NCBI RefSeq assembly: GCF_012184385.1
Contig: NZ_VSRL01000007.1
Span: 1 to 64,000 of the forward strand
Origin: Lentzea indica
Lineage (GTDB): Bacteria; Actinomycetota; Actinomycetes; Mycobacteriales; Pseudonocardiaceae
Direction of reading: 5' to 3'
DNA: 64,000 nt
The position numbers and the translations under genes were made by a program. Numbering within the stretch: position 1 is the first letter of the stretch; each line of letters starts with the position of its first letter. Positions 10,850-25,984 of the stretch are shown piece after piece. The notes beneath the pieces were generated by a model, which was not told the DNA's origin, made no database searches, and worked only from the letters and a program-made list of their open reading frames with translations.

Positions 10850-12238
10850 TTACCGAAACACGGCGCGAAGCTTGCGCTTGTCGACCTTTCCCACTTTGGT
10901 CAGAGGGAGTTGGGGGACGATCGTGACGCCTCGGGGCTGGTAAATCTCACCCAGTTCGGCGATGACCGAATCGCGAACTTCGCCGAAGTCGACTTCCTGT
11001 CCGTCCGTCACCAGGAACAGGTGGACCACCTCGCCGAGTGCCTCGTCCGGCCGCGCGACGGCCGCTGCCTGCCGGATACCCGGAAGGGTGATGAGGAAGT
11101 CGTCGAGCAGGCGTGAGTAGACGTTGTCCGAGGTCCGGCCGGTGACGATGACGTCCTTGCTGCGGTCGTCGAGGTAGAGGTGGCCGTCGTCGTCGAAGTG
11201 GCCCATGTCGCCGGTGTTGAACCAGCCGTCGCTGGTCTCCCGGAGCGGCGGCTCGCCCCAGTAGCCCTCCATGACGTACGGGCCGCGCACCCAGACGTCG
11301 CCGTCGCCGTCGCGGGTCTCTACCTCCATGGCGGGGTTGGGCTTGCCGACCGTGCGCAGGGTCTCCGGGCGGTCGAGGTCGACGGAGGTGGCGGGCATCA
11401 TCGCGATGGCGGCGGCCTCGGTCATGCCGTAGCCCTGGTAGACCACCGGGCCCCACTTCTCGATCGCCTGGCGCAGGCGCTGAGGGGCGAGCGGGGAGCC
11501 GCCGACGCCGACGCTGAGGAACTGCGGGCCGGGGCAGGCGGGGTGGTCCAGGACCTCGTACAGCATCGGCGGGACGAAGATCGTCGCGGTGATCTTCTCC
11601 TCGCGAGCGAGACGGACGAACGTGTCCGCGTCGAACGTCGACGGGCCCAGTACCAGCTTCGAGCCGGTGATCAGCGCGGCGAGCGAGGTGCCGACGCCGC
11701 TGCCGTGGGTGATGAGGGTGTTGCACAGCATGTTCGTGGGTGGCATGTCCTTCATCGCCTCCCACCGGCTGGTCGCGCCGGAGCGGTGGACCGCGAGCTT
11801 CGGCAGTCCGGTGGTGCCGCCGGTGTAGCTGACCGTCGCGAACTCCGGTGCCGGGGAGCGCTCGACGGCATCGCCGGGGAGGTCCTGGAGGTGCCAGCCG
11901 TCGATCCGGGTGCTGAACGCCGGATCGACGACGACCGCGGCGACCTCGGCCTTGCTGATCAGGGCCTCCAGCTCGCTGCGGCCAGGCTCCGGTGGCACAA
12001 AGACGAGGCGGCAGCCGAGCAGGTGGACCGCGAGGTTCAGCAGGACGGCCTCCGGGGTGTTGCCGACGAACACCGCGACGCCGTCGCCGGGTCGCACGCC
12101 GCGTTGGGCGAGGCCGTCGGCGAGCCGGAACAGCAGGTCACGGGCTTGCGCGCGGGTCAGGCGCGTATCGCCGCCGATCAACGCCTCACGCTCGCCGTCA
12201 GTGGAGAGACGCTGCAGCACCAGATCGACATAGGTCAT
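10850..12238 (-). CDS. AMP-dependent acyl-CoA synthetase/ligase
   Basis: A 462-residue member of the ANL superfamily that activates a carboxylic acid to an acyl-adenylate and then usually the CoA thioester. Visible motifs: the P-loop Y-T-G-G-T-T-G-L-P-K, Y-G-M-T-E-A-A, the hinge region W-F-N-T-G-D-M-G-x-F-D-x-D-G-x-L-Y-L-D-D-R-S-K-D-V-I, and the C-terminal catalytic lysine in G-K-V-D-K-R-K-L. The substrate cannot be told from sequence. The start is the ATG opening MTYVDLVLQR; an upstream extension to 12358 would run into lnt. It is transcribed divergently from lnt, with only 37 bases between them, and followed by a TetR gene. Confidence 0.88.
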   Translation of the reverse strand: MTYVDLVLQRLSTDGEREALIGGDTRLTRAQARDLLFRLADGLAQRGVRPGDGVAVFVGNTPEAVLLNLAVHLLGCRLVFVPPEPGRSELEALISKAEVAAVVVDPAFSTRIDGWHLQDLPGDAVERSPAPEFATVSYTGGTTGLPKLAVHRSGATSRWEAMKDMPPTNMLCNTLITHGSGVGTSLAALITGSKLVLGPSTFDADTFVRLAREEKITATIFVPPMLYEVLDHPACPGPQFLSVGVGGSPLAPQRLRQAIEKWGPVVYQGYGMTEAAAIAMMPATSVDLDRPETLRTVGKPNPAMEVETRDGDGDVWVRGPYVMEGYWGEPPLRETSDGWFNTGDMGHFDDDGHLYLDDRSKDVIVTGRTSDNVYSRLLDDFLITLPGIRQAAAVARPDEALGEVVHLFLVTDGQEVDFGEVRDSVIAELGEIYQPRGVTIVPQLPLTKVGKVDKRKLRAVFR

Positions 12239-12263
12239 GAATCCTGTGTACTCCTGAGCCTCG

Positions 12264-12278
12264 TAGGCTGATCGGGTG
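12264..12278 (+). promoter_or_regulatory. Putative -10 element for leaderless lnt
   Basis: TAGGCT at 12264-12269 is followed after 6 bases by the GTG start of lnt, and there is no purine-rich ribosome site. This spacing would put transcription initiation on or next to the start codon. No convincing -35 was seen. Confidence 0.5.
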
Positions 12279-13823
12279 GTCGCACCCCCCATTGCGCCGG
12301 AATCGCCGGAATTGCCCGCTCGCAGACGCCGGTTGAGCCGTCCGGTCCTGATGCGCACAGCACTCGCCGTCGCCGGTGGTGTGCTGATCTACCTGAGCTT
12401 CCCGCCGCGGCCGCTGTGGTTCCTGGCGCCGCTCGGGTTCGCGCTGCTGGCCTACGTCATCCACGAACGCCGTGCGCGGGCGGGGTTCGGGTACGGGCTG
12501 CTGTTCGGGCTCGGGTTCATGGTGCCGTTGCTGCGGTGGACCGGTGAGTTCGTCGGGTTGATCGCGTGGCTCCCGCTGGCTCTGACCTGCGCACTGATGA
12601 TCTCGATCGCCACGGCGGCGATGGCGTTCGCGTCGCGCGTGCCGGGGTGGCCGTTGTGGGCGGCGTGCCTGTGGGTGGCGGACGAAGCGTTGCGCGAGGT
12701 CTTCCCGTTCGGCGGCTTCAGCTGGGGCAAGGTCGCGTTCGGCCAGCCGGAGGGCTGGTACCTGCCGCTGGCATCGCTGGGTGGGGCACCGCTGGTGTCG
12801 TTCGCGGTGGTGCTGACCGGGTTCGGGCTGTTCTGGATCTTCAAGAACTGGAAGCTCGGCGTGCCGCTGTTCGTCGTGCCGCTGGTGGTGGGCCTGGTCG
12901 TGCCGGTGGGCGTGGACGGCTCGGCGGGCACGGTGACCGTCGCCGCGATCCAGGGCAACGTGCCGCGCGCCGGTCTCGACTTCAACTCGCAGCGCAGGGC
13001 GGTGCTCGACAACCACGCCAAGAGGACGATGGAGCTGGCCGCCGATGTCGCCGCGGGCAAGGTCAAGCAGCCGGACATCGTGATCTGGCCGGAGAACTCC
13101 TCCGACATCGATCCATTCCGGAACGTCGACGCCGCCGCGTTGATCGACGCGGCCGCCGACGCGATCAAGGCACCGATCGCGGTGGGTGCCGTGGTCGTCG
13201 ACCGGGGTGACGGGCTGCCGCGCAACACCGTGGTGCTGTGGGAGCCCGGCAAGGGGCCGACCGACACCTACACCAAGCGGAAGCTGCAGCCGTTCGGCGA
13301 GACGATGCCGATGCGGTCGTTCTTCCGGTTGTTCACGTCCACGGTGGACCGTGCCGGCGTGTTCCAGCCCGGTTCGGACCCGGACGGTTTCGTCATGGGA
13401 CCCGCGAAGGTCGCGATTGACACGTGTTACGAAGTGGCGTTCGACTCAGTGGTCCGCGACTCCGTGACGGCAGGCGCGACGATCATCGCGATCCCGACGA
13501 ACAACGCCACGTTCGGGTACACGGAGATGACCTACCAGCAGCTTTCCATGTCACGTCTGCGTGCCGTCGAGCACGGCAGGGCGGTGATCGTGGCGGCCAC
13601 TTCCGGGGTCAGCGCGATCGTCGAACCTGACGGTTCCGTCACTCAGAAGACTGGCCTTTTCGTGCCAGGTGCCCTGGTCGCGACACTGCCGCTGCGGTCA
13701 CAGACTACGCTGGCGACTTGGCTAGGAGCCTGGCCCGAGTGGGTGATGACCGCTGCGGGCCTTGTCGCGTTGGCGCTGGGCTTCACACGACGACGGAAGG
13801 ACTCGAATGGCGCAGCAGCCTGA
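12276..13823 (+). CDS. lnt: Apolipoprotein N-acyltransferase
   Basis: A 515-residue membrane enzyme that N-acylates the diacylglyceryl-cysteine of lipoproteins. The N-terminal half has about six membrane helices; the C-terminal half is a nitrilase-type domain. The catalytic triad is visible as E273 (W-P-E-N-S-S), K334 ([11 protein letters not shown]) and C384 (D-T-C-Y-E-V). It overlaps the downstream mannosyltransferase gene by 17 bases. In Mycobacterium these two activities are fused in one protein (Ppm1), so this is the split version of the same arrangement. The GTG start looks leaderless. Confidence 0.93.
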   Translation: MVAPPIAPESPELPARRRRLSRPVLMRTALAVAGGVLIYLSFPPRPLWFLAPLGFALLAYVIHERRARAGFGYGLLFGLGFMVPLLRWTGEFVGLIAWLPLALTCALMISIATAAMAFASRVPGWPLWAACLWVADEALREVFPFGGFSWGKVAFGQPEGWYLPLASLGGAPLVSFAVVLTGFGLFWIFKNWKLGVPLFVVPLVVGLVVPVGVDGSAGTVTVAAIQGNVPRAGLDFNSQRRAVLDNHAKRTMELAADVAAGKVKQPDIVIWPENSSDIDPFRNVDAAALIDAAADAIKAPIAVGAVVVDRGDGLPRNTVVLWEPGKGPTDTYTKRKLQPFGETMPMRSFFRLFTSTVDRAGVFQPGSDPDGFVMGPAKVAIDTCYEVAFDSVVRDSVTAGATIIAIPTNNATFGYTEMTYQQLSMSRLRAVEHGRAVIVAATSGVSAIVEPDGSVTQKTGLFVPGALVATLPLRSQTTLATWLGAWPEWVMTAAGLVALALGFTRRRKDSNGAAA

Positions 13824-14574
13824 CCAGGAACTCGGGCAGGTGCTGGTGGTGATCCCGACCTACAACGAGCGGGACAACATCGGAAAGATCGTCAAGAGAC
13901 TGCACACGGCACTGCCCGACGTGCACGTGCTGGTGGTCGACGACGGCAGCCCCGATGGCACCGGCCAGCTCGCCGACGAGATGGCGGCCGCCGACGACCG
14001 TGTCCACGTGATGCACCGCACCGAGAAGGCCGGTCTGGGCGCCGCGTACGTCGCCGGCTTCCAGTGGGCGCTGGAGCGCGACTACGGCGTTGTGTGCGAA
14101 ATGGACGCTGACGGCTCGCACGCCCCGGAGCAGCTGCACAGGCTGCTGGACGCCCTGCCGCAGGCCGACCTGGTCCTGGGCTCGCGCTGGGTGCCGGGCG
14201 GCGAGGTCGTGAACTGGCCGACGCAGCGCAAGCTGCTGTCGCTGGGCGGCTCGCTGTACTCGCGGCTCGCGCTCGGCGCTTCGATCAGGGACATGACGGG
14301 TGGCTACCGGGCGTTCCGCGCGGACACCCTGCGCAAGCTGAACCTCGCCTCGGTCGCGTCTGCCGGGTACTGCTTCCAGATCGACCTGCTGTGGCGCACC
14401 CTGGAGCTCGGGTTCCGCGTCCGCGAGGTGCCGATCACGTTCCAGGAGCGCGAGTTCGGCGAGTCGAAGATGAGCGGCAACATCGTCCGCGAGGCCTTGA
14501 TCCGCGTGACGAAGTGGGGCCTGCGTCGTCGCGGCAACCAGGTCAAGTCGCTGTTCACCGGCAAGAAGAAGTAG
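13807..14574 (+). CDS. ppm1: Polyprenol-phosphate mannosyltransferase (Ppm1/DPM1 type, GT2)
   Basis: A 255-residue GT2 glycosyltransferase that transfers mannose from GDP-mannose to a polyprenyl phosphate, the donor for protein O-mannosylation and lipoglycans. Motifs: [27 protein letters not shown] (metal/nucleotide binding), G-S-R-W-V-P-G-G and F[12 protein letters not shown]. There is no membrane anchor of its own, as expected for the DPM1 catalytic domain that works with Lnt in actinobacteria. The ATG at 13807 is preceded by GGAAGGAC inside the end of lnt. Confidence 0.92.
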   Translation: MAQQPDQELGQVLVVIPTYNERDNIGKIVKRLHTALPDVHVLVVDDGSPDGTGQLADEMAAADDRVHVMHRTEKAGLGAAYVAGFQWALERDYGVVCEMDADGSHAPEQLHRLLDALPQADLVLGSRWVPGGEVVNWPTQRKLLSLGGSLYSRLALGASIRDMTGGYRAFRADTLRKLNLASVASAGYCFQIDLLWRTLELGFRVREVPITFQEREFGESKMSGNIVREALIRVTKWGLRRRGNQVKSLFTGKKK

Positions 14575-14582
14575 ACAGTCCT

Positions 14583-14613
14583 CCTCGGACCGTCCACTTC
14601 GGACGGTCCGAGG
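14583..14613 (+). terminator. Strong hairpin after ppm1
   Basis: CCTCGGACCGTCC pairs perfectly over 13 bases with GGACGGTCCGAGG across a 5-base loop (ACTTC). There is no U-tract, as is common for actinobacterial terminators. It lies 8 bases after the ppm1 stop and before the aldo/keto reductase. Confidence 0.8.
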
Positions 14614-14645
14614 CCGGAGCGTGCACCGACTGGGCGGGGTGTGAC

Positions 14646-15620
14646 GTGGAACAGCGTTTGCTGGGCGAGGGGCTCGGCGTGAGTGCGTTGTGTCTGGGCA
14701 CGATGTACTTCGGCACGACCGTGGACGAACGGCAGGCGTTCGCCGTGCTCGACAGGTTCGTCGAGGCGGGTGGCACGTTCATCGACACCGCCAACACCTA
14801 CTCGTTCTGGGTGCCCGGCGGCACCGGCGTGGAGAGCGAGGAGCTGCTGGGCCGGTGGCTCGCGTCCCGGCGCGTTCGCGACCAGGTCGTGCTGGCCACG
14901 AAGGTCGGCGCGTTGCCAGACCCGCCGGGCGCTGCCTGGCCGGAGCACGCGGAAGGGCTGTCTCGCGAGGTGGTGCGCGCGCAGGCCGCGGCCAGCATGC
15001 GCCGTCTGGGCGTCGACCACCTCGACGTCTACTACGCGCACATCGAGGACCGTCGTACGCCGTTGCACGACACCGTGGCCACCTTCGCTTCGTTGGTGAC
15101 CGACGGCCTTGTTCGGGCGACGGGGTGCAGCAACCACGCCGCTTGGCGCGTCGCCGCGGCGCGGGAGATCGCCAAGGCCTCGGGGCTGCCCGGGTTCAGC
15201 TGCGTCCAGCAGCGCCACACCTATCTGCGGCCACGGCCGGGTGCGGACTTCGGGGCGAACCCGCACGTCAGCGACGAGATGCTGGACTACGCGCGCGCCG
15301 AGCCCGACCTGACCGTGCTCGGCTACTCCGTGCTCCTGTCGGGCGCGTACACCCGTGCCGACCGGCCGTTGCCCGAGCAGTACGACCATGACGACAGCCG
15401 GCGGCGGTTGGCCGTGCTGGCTGACGTGGCCGCCGAACTGGGCGCGACGCGGAACCAGGTTGTGCTGGCGTGGCTGATGGGCGGCGACCCGCCGGTCCTC
15501 CCGGTGCTCGGCGTCAGTTCGGTGAGTCAGCTCGACGAGTGTCTCGACGCGCTCGACCTCGTGCTGGACGACGAGCAACGGCAGCGGCTCGACAACGCCG
15601 CCGCGCCCGTCCAGCTGTGA
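14646..15620 (+). CDS. Aldo/keto reductase, copy 1
   Basis: A 324-residue NADPH-dependent oxidoreductase of the aldo/keto reductase family. It has G-L-G-V-S-A-L-C-L-G-T-M at the N terminus, the catalytic F-I-D-T-A-N-T-Y, L-A-T-K-V near residue 85, and D-H-L-D-V-Y-Y-A-H. The substrate is unknown. The frame is open far upstream inside ppm1, so the start was placed at GTG 14646, which gives the expected V-E-Q-R-L-L-G start directly after the terminator hairpin. It is not closely similar to the second reductase at 38674. Confidence 0.87.
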   Translation: MEQRLLGEGLGVSALCLGTMYFGTTVDERQAFAVLDRFVEAGGTFIDTANTYSFWVPGGTGVESEELLGRWLASRRVRDQVVLATKVGALPDPPGAAWPEHAEGLSREVVRAQAAASMRRLGVDHLDVYYAHIEDRRTPLHDTVATFASLVTDGLVRATGCSNHAAWRVAAAREIAKASGLPGFSCVQQRHTYLRPRPGADFGANPHVSDEMLDYARAEPDLTVLGYSVLLSGAYTRADRPLPEQYDHDDSRRRLAVLADVAAELGATRNQVVLAWLMGGDPPVLPVLGVSSVSQLDECLDALDLVLDDEQRQRLDNAAAPVQL

Positions 15621-15637
15621 CACCGGATGCAGGGCGA

Positions 15638-15919
15638 TTACCCGGTGACGGCCGGAGTGAACTCGCGCAGCACCTCCATGCCGGTGACGGCGGGCGCTCC
15701 CGACGGCTCAGGCCCGAGCACTCGGGCCAGGATCGGGCCGAGCACCTCGCGGAAGAAGCGGTCGGCGTGTTCCTTCGAGTCCCACACGGCGATGACCTGG
15801 AACTTGCCGTCGGCCTGGCAGACGTAACGGGCCCGCAGGCCGTCGGGGGCGACCGAGCCCATGATCTTGTCGAGCTGGTCGAGCGACTGGGTGGGCGGGG
15901 TTGCGATGGTGAGCCACAT
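15638..15919 (-). CDS. Small antibiotic-biosynthesis-monooxygenase-like protein
   Basis: A 93-residue single-domain protein with the dimeric alpha/beta-barrel pattern (Q-V-I-A-V-W-D-S-K-E-H-A-D-R-F-F). Such ABM-like proteins are either small oxygenases or quality-control proteins; a function cannot be assigned. It has a very strong ribosome site, GAAGGAGGAAG, and lies 47 bases downstream of the LuxR-type ATPase gene on the same strand. Confidence 0.78.
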   Translation of the reverse strand: MWLTIATPPTQSLDQLDKIMGSVAPDGLRARYVCQADGKFQVIAVWDSKEHADRFFREVLGPILARVLGPEPSGAPAVTGMEVLREFTPAVTG

Positions 15920-15966
15920 GATCTTCCTCCTTCAAGGTTGGTATGAAGGTAGGAAGTTCACGCTGG

Positions 15967-18536
15967 TCAGCCATCCGCCGGAGTACTCGGCCGGGTACTC
16001 ATCCACGCCGCGATCTGGCTGCGCGTGCTGAAGCCGAGCTTGGTCAGGATGTGCTGAACGTGGTTCTGCGCGGTCCGCTCGGAGATCACGAGCCGTCGCG
16101 CGATCTGCCGGTTGGTCATGCCTTCGGTGACCAGGTTCGCGACCTCGTGCTCGCGGCTGCTGAGCTCGGTCGTGGTGAAGGCGGTCATGCCCAAGGTGCG
16201 GATGACGTGGTCGGCGGCGCGTTGCACGGCGTCGGCGTCGCGGCCCACGGCTCGCAACGCCGAAGCCAGATGCCAGCGGGCCTCGGCCGCGAACGCCGGT
16301 GCGCCGGCACGTGCGGCCTCGTCGACGGCGCCGTCAGGTCGGCGACGGCTTGGTCCGGGTTGCCGAGTGCCAGGTGGCCGCGGCCCAACGCGAGGGACAC
16401 CGGGCCCATGTACGCGACGCCGTTGCCGGCGGCGTGCTCGCCACGGAACTCCGCGAGGCGAGGCAGGATCACCGCGAGCTCGTCGGTGAGATCCAGGCCT
16501 GACGTCACCAGGACGGCGTCGACCAGGCCTGGCAGCACGAAGAACGCGGGCAGGTCCCACTCGGCGATCGGGCCCGTGCGGCGGTACCACTCCAGCGCCT
16601 CGTTCCGGAAACCCGCACGCAGCAACAGGAACGCCCGCGTGAGCTTGGACATCAGGCGGAACCGCGGTGGCGGGTCGTGGAAGTGGCGGGCGAGCGTCAG
16701 GCCGTCCTCGGTGACGCCGAGGTGGGCGGCGAGTCCGCATTGCAAGGCGAAATAGGCGCCTGAGGCGGGTTCGCGTTCGATCACGCGCATCCGGTCGTAG
16801 GCACGCCGCCCGACCTTCTGGGCCTCGGCGAAACGGCCCTGCGCCTGGGCCAGGCACGCCGTGACGACTTCGAGGTGCCACAACGGAACCTGGCCGCCGA
16901 CGCGGTCGCACGCGAGCTTCAACGCGGGCAGTTCTTCTTGCGCCGCAGCGAGTTCGCCGCTCTCGATCAACGCGTGGATCCGCCACAGCGAACCCCACAT
17001 GGCCCCGCGCGGGCTGTGGGTGCGATGGGCGAGGTCGATCATCTCGGCGGCGAGCCTGAGCCGTTCGGTGCGTCCTGCCGGGCCTGGGCACGCTTCCTGC
17101 CGGGCGTGCAGGGCCTCGGCGAGCGCGCGGTCGTCTCCGCTGTGCCGGGCGAGGTCGACGGACTCGCGGCTGAGGTCGTCGAGACGGTGCTGCTCGCCGC
17201 GGTAGAACGCGAGATGGCTGCGTTGGGCGAGCAGGCGGGCACGCGTGGCGGGGCTGACCTCGTGCCGGAGTGCGTTGTCGCACAACGGGGTCGCGACCGC
17301 GTTCACGCCGGCGCCGGGTGCCGCTTCCAGGACCAGCGCCGCTTCGGCGATCTGTTCCGGGGTCGTGGCGAGCTCGGCGGCGCGCTGGGCGGCCTGGACA
17401 CACCCGGTGAGATCGCCCGTGAAATACGCGGCTTTGCCCAGTGCCACCTGGATGTCGTGGCTGTCTTCAAGAGAAGCAGCGGCACGGTAGAGGCGAGCGC
17501 CCTCTTCGTAGGCGAGCCGGGTCACGGCGTCCTGGGCAGCGCGGATCGTCCAGGCGCGGGCCTCTTTTGTTTCGCCGCAAGCGTTCCAGTGCCGGGCGAC
17601 GTCCGCGTAGTGAGTGCTCCCGGCCATCGCCTCGGCGATCCGGCGGTGGATCGTGCGACGTTCGGCGGTGGTGAGCGCGGCGTCGACGGCGTCACGGGTC
17701 AGCGCGTGCACGAACCGGTGCCCGGTCGCGTCGATCAGCGTCGAAGCCTCGTCCAGTGCACTGATGGGCACGCCGGAGGCCTTGGCGGCGAGGTCGAGGT
17801 CGAAGTCACGGCCGATCACCGCTGCGGTCTTGATCAGGTCGCGGGCGTCGGGGGAGAGCCGGTCGAGGCGGGCGGTGACGATGTCGCGGATGCTGCGCGG
17901 CGGCTGGTCCGCGCGCCACGTGCCGTCGTCGACTGCCCGCGCGATCTCCGTGACGAACAACGGGTTTCCGCTGGTCAGCTCCGTGATGGTGGCGGCGTTC
18001 TCCACCCCGACCAGCTCGGCGACCTCGTCGGTGGACAGGCCGTGCAGGTCGATGCGGACGGCCGAACGCATGAGGTCCGCGACCGCGGGGCACGGGTCGC
18101 GGAAGGTGGCGAACAGCAGCACGTTCCGCAGTGTCACAGCCAGATGGGACAGCACGAGCAGCGACGCCTCGTCCGCCCAGTGGACGTCCTCGACGATGAT
18201 CACCAGGCCGTCGCGGTCCAGCGCGGTGGCGATCGCGTCGAACACCCGGAACCTGTCCTGCGGCACCTCGGCGTCGTGCGCGAGCACCTCGTCCGGATCG
18301 GCACGCGCTGCCTTCAGGATCTGCCGCCACGGCCAGAACGCGGGTGCTCCAGCGGTTTCGACGCAGTGGCCCCACACGACCTCACGGCCGAGCGCGAGTG
18401 CGTGCCCCGCGAGTTCCTGTGCCAGCCGGGTCTTGCCGATGCCCGGCTCACCGGCGCACAGCACCAGCCTGCCGGTCTCGGCCGCCAGCCACGACCGCAC
18501 CGCGGCAAGCTCACGGCCGCGCCCCACCACCTTCAC
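15967..18536 (-). CDS. LuxR-family large ATP-binding regulator, frame broken near 16326-16333
   Basis: A LAL-type regulator of about 856 residues: an N-terminal AAA/NACHT-like ATPase (V-G-R-G-R-E-L near the start, Walker A G-E-P-G-I-G-K-T-R, Walker B L-V-I-I-V-E-D-V-H-W-A-D), a long TPR-like middle, and a C-terminal LuxR helix-turn-helix (L-S-S-R-E-H-E-V-A-N-L-V-T-E-G-M-T-N-R-Q-I-A). The ATPase and most of the middle are in one frame and the HTH in another. The switch falls in a G/C-rich spot where one missing base (GACGGC-GCC, expected GACGGCGGCC) restores ...D-L-T-A-A-V-D-E-A-A. The annotated length is 2 modulo 3, consistent with one lost base. The start is placed at the GTG giving M-K-V-V-G-R-G; the open frame extends further but crosses the tRNA. 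Confidence 0.8.
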
Positions 18537-18657
18537 AACCCCGATATCGCGCCAATGCCGGATCGCGTTTCCGAAAATCGGTTGAGCGAACCTGCCGGCA
18601 GACGTCACGATATCGGTGTCTGCGCAGCTCAGAGGCTCGGAAAATGCGTCGGACAAT

Positions 18658-18740
18658 GGTGGAGATGGGGCTGTGGAGCCCCGCCCGTCTGTAAAACGGG
18701 AGCTCCGGCAAAGGCGGTTCGACTCCGTCCTCCACCACCA
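18658..18740 (+). tRNA. tRNA with GTA anticodon (tRNA-Tyr-like, atypical)
   Basis: A complete cloverleaf can be drawn: 7-bp acceptor GGTGGAG (18658-18664) with CTCCACC (18730-18736), 4-bp D stem GGGG/CCCC with an 8-base loop containing GG, 5-bp anticodon stem CCCGT/ACGGG with loop CTGTAAA (anticodon GTA at 18691-18693), a 12-base variable region (18701-18712), and T stem GGCGG/CCGTC with loop TTCGACT. Discriminator A and an encoded CCA follow. The anticodon and long variable region point to tyrosine. Positions 8, 14 and 15 are A, C and T rather than the near-universal U, A and purine. It lies between the divergent LuxR and LysM genes. Confidence 0.8.
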
Positions 18741-18816
18741 GCCGTTGCGCCACCGGGGTGAACCCAGCAACAACCCCTCTTCTCCTCACGACCTACCAAG
18801 GGACGAAGGGGGCAAC

Positions 18817-19308
18817 ATGTCGATCGACATCCAGCAGCCACGGCCGCTCGGCCTGGTCGGAAGCCACGTTCAGATCGCGGGCACCGCGGGCGGGGCGTTC
18901 GAGGCGCAGTTCAACTACCGGATCCACGAGGGCCACGACGAGGTCGTCGGCGGGTTCATGGCAGGCGACGGGACCGGCGGCCACGGGCAGTTCCAGGTGA
19001 GCGTGGACGTGTCGGGTGCGTCGTTCGCGCTCGACCGGCTCTTCGTCGAGGTGTTCTGGGTCTCGCCGAAGGACGGCGCCGAACTCGACAAGGTCATCGT
19101 GCCCGTCGTGTACGGGCCACGGATCGTGCCCGGCTATCGCGTCTACCTGGAGTACACCGTCAAAGGCGGCGACACGTTGTGGTCGATCGCCACGCAGTTC
19201 TACGGCTCAGGCAACCTCTACACGCGCCTGGTTCGGGCGAACCCGCACGTCATCACCGACCCCAACGTGATCAGCCCGGGGAGCGTGATCCGCGTTCCGC
19301 AGTCCTGA
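18817..19308 (+). CDS. Gmad2-like plus LysM domain protein
   Basis: A 163-residue protein. Residues about 8-100 look like a Gmad2 immunoglobulin-like domain (P-L-G-L-V-G-S-H-V-Q-I-A-G-T-A, then F-E-A-Q-F-N-Y-R-I). Residues 112-163 are a LysM domain (Y-T-V-K-G-G-D-T-L-W-S-I-A-x-Q-F-Y-G-S and ending P-G-S-V-I-R-V-P). There is no obvious signal peptide, so it is either cytosolic or exported by another route; LysM suggests peptidoglycan or glycan binding. The ATG is preceded by GAAGGGGGC. Confidence 0.82.
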   Translation: MSIDIQQPRPLGLVGSHVQIAGTAGGAFEAQFNYRIHEGHDEVVGGFMAGDGTGGHGQFQVSVDVSGASFALDRLFVEVFWVSPKDGAELDKVIVPVVYGPRIVPGYRVYLEYTVKGGDTLWSIATQFYGSGNLYTRLVRANPHVITDPNVISPGSVIRVPQS

Positions 19309-19322
19309 CCTCGGGCCGGCCG

Positions 19323-19359
19323 CCGGGTTCGGATGGTCCCGGACGACATCCGAACCCGG
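19323..19359 (+). terminator. Hairpin after the LysM gene
   Basis: CCGGGTTCGGATG and CATCCGAACCCGG form a perfect 13-bp stem with an 11-base loop, 14 bases after the LysM stop. There is no U-tract. The remaining bases up to 19547 probably hold the promoter of the carboxylase gene; no clear promoter was identified. Confidence 0.72.
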
Positions 19360-19547
19360 TGGTGAGTTCGGACACGGGCTCAAGTGATCCTGTGCCGAGG
19401 ACCTGGTGGCTTGTTGGTTTCATACAAAGCACGCTGCTCAACTCGCTTCGATCTAGCGGTTTTCCTACCGGGTAGTAGACGAGAGTGTGTACATCGATTG
19501 GGCGGCGACTGCCGCTGAGGTCGTAATGTCCGCGAGGAGCCAAGTCG

Positions 19548-25013
<5,466 letters not shown>

Positions 25014-25022
25014 GTACGCGGG

Positions 25023-25056
25023 AAAGAGCCCGGTCACTCGGTGGCCGGGCTCTTTT
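25023..25056 (+). terminator. Rho-independent terminator after the carboxylase
   Basis: AAAGAGCCCGG pairs perfectly over 11 bases with CCGGGCTCTTT, followed by another T. It lies 9 bases after the carboxylase stop and overlaps the 3' end of the convergent 5'-nucleotidase gene, so it may work in both directions. Confidence 0.9.
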
Positions 25057-25977
25057 CGTTGGTGACACCGAACGGGATGTGCACGCACGGCACGGTCTGG
25101 ATCAGGTGCCCGCGCTGGTCGTCGAAGAAGATGTGCGGCTTGAGCACGTCGAGGATCGGCGCCTTCTTGAGGCCTCCCAGGAAGAACGCGTCGTTCACCG
25201 TGAGTCCCCATGCTTTGAGGCTGTTGATGGCGCGTTCGTGCGCGGGGGCGGACCGGGCGGTGACCACCGAGACCCGGATGCGGTCCTCAGCCTGGCGCTG
25301 GATCCGGTTGATCCCGGCGAGGAAGTTCCTCAGTGGCCCGGGATCGAGCGGCGTCACGACGTTCGTGGCCTCGTGCTGCTGGAACTGGTCGAGGCCGCCG
25401 GTCTGGTAGATCCGCTCGGCCGCGTCGTCGGCCAGCACCCCGTCGAAGTCGAACGCGATCCGCAGCGCGGGGTCGTCATCGTCCTGGTAGGACGACTGGA
25501 GCACCTGCCGGCGGGAAGACCGGCGGCGGTGGCCTTGCGGACGTCGTCCTCGTTGGCGGACAAGAAGAGCGACATGTTCAGCGCGGGCATGTACTCGTGT
25601 GGTGCCCGGCCCTGGGTGAAGATCGCGCGCGAGATCGTGAGCCCGTGGTGGGCGGCCGAGCGGAGGATCCGCAGGCCCGTGTCGGGGGAGTTGCGCGACA
25701 GCACGATCACCTCGACCAGCGGGCCGATGTCGTTGAGCCGCAGGAGCCGCTTGATGAACGGGAACGCGACACCGGTGGCGAACGGTTCGTCGAGGTGCGC
25801 TTCCTGGTAGGCGCGGTACGCCTGCTCGCCGTCGGACTGGAAGACGGCGTCGGACTCCGCCAGGTCGAACAACGCGCTCGACGCGATGCCTACGACCAGC
25901 AGTTTTTCCAGGCTGGGGCCCATGTGTCCCAGATCGTAGACGCAGGCGACGACCACCGGGGTCATCGCCTGCGTCAT
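25034..25977 (-). CDS. 5'-nucleotidase (cytosolic 5'-nucleotidase family), frame broken near 25504-25511
   Basis: About 314 residues once repaired; matches the PF06189-type 5'-nucleotidases, which remove phosphate from nucleoside monophosphates. The upstream frame supplies M-T-Q-A-M-T-P-V-V-V-A and V-I-V-L-S-R-N-S-P-D-T-G-L-R. The downstream frame supplies I-A-F-D-F-D-G-V-L-A-D-D and I-F-F-D-D-Q, the HAD-like metal motifs. The two frames meet at GCCGGC-AGG, where one extra base gives ...L-P-A-G-Q-V-L-Q-S-S. Total length is 2 modulo 3, consistent with a single missing base. The start ATG follows AGGAACCCG, 7 bases after the chitinase stop, so it is probably in the chitinase operon. Confidence 0.8.
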
Positions 25978-25984
25978 CGGGTTC

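Noticed and set aside
18537-18773. Long N-terminal extension of the LuxR ATPase
   Set aside because: It would read through the tRNA gene in antisense; the ATPase domain begins right after GTG 18536.
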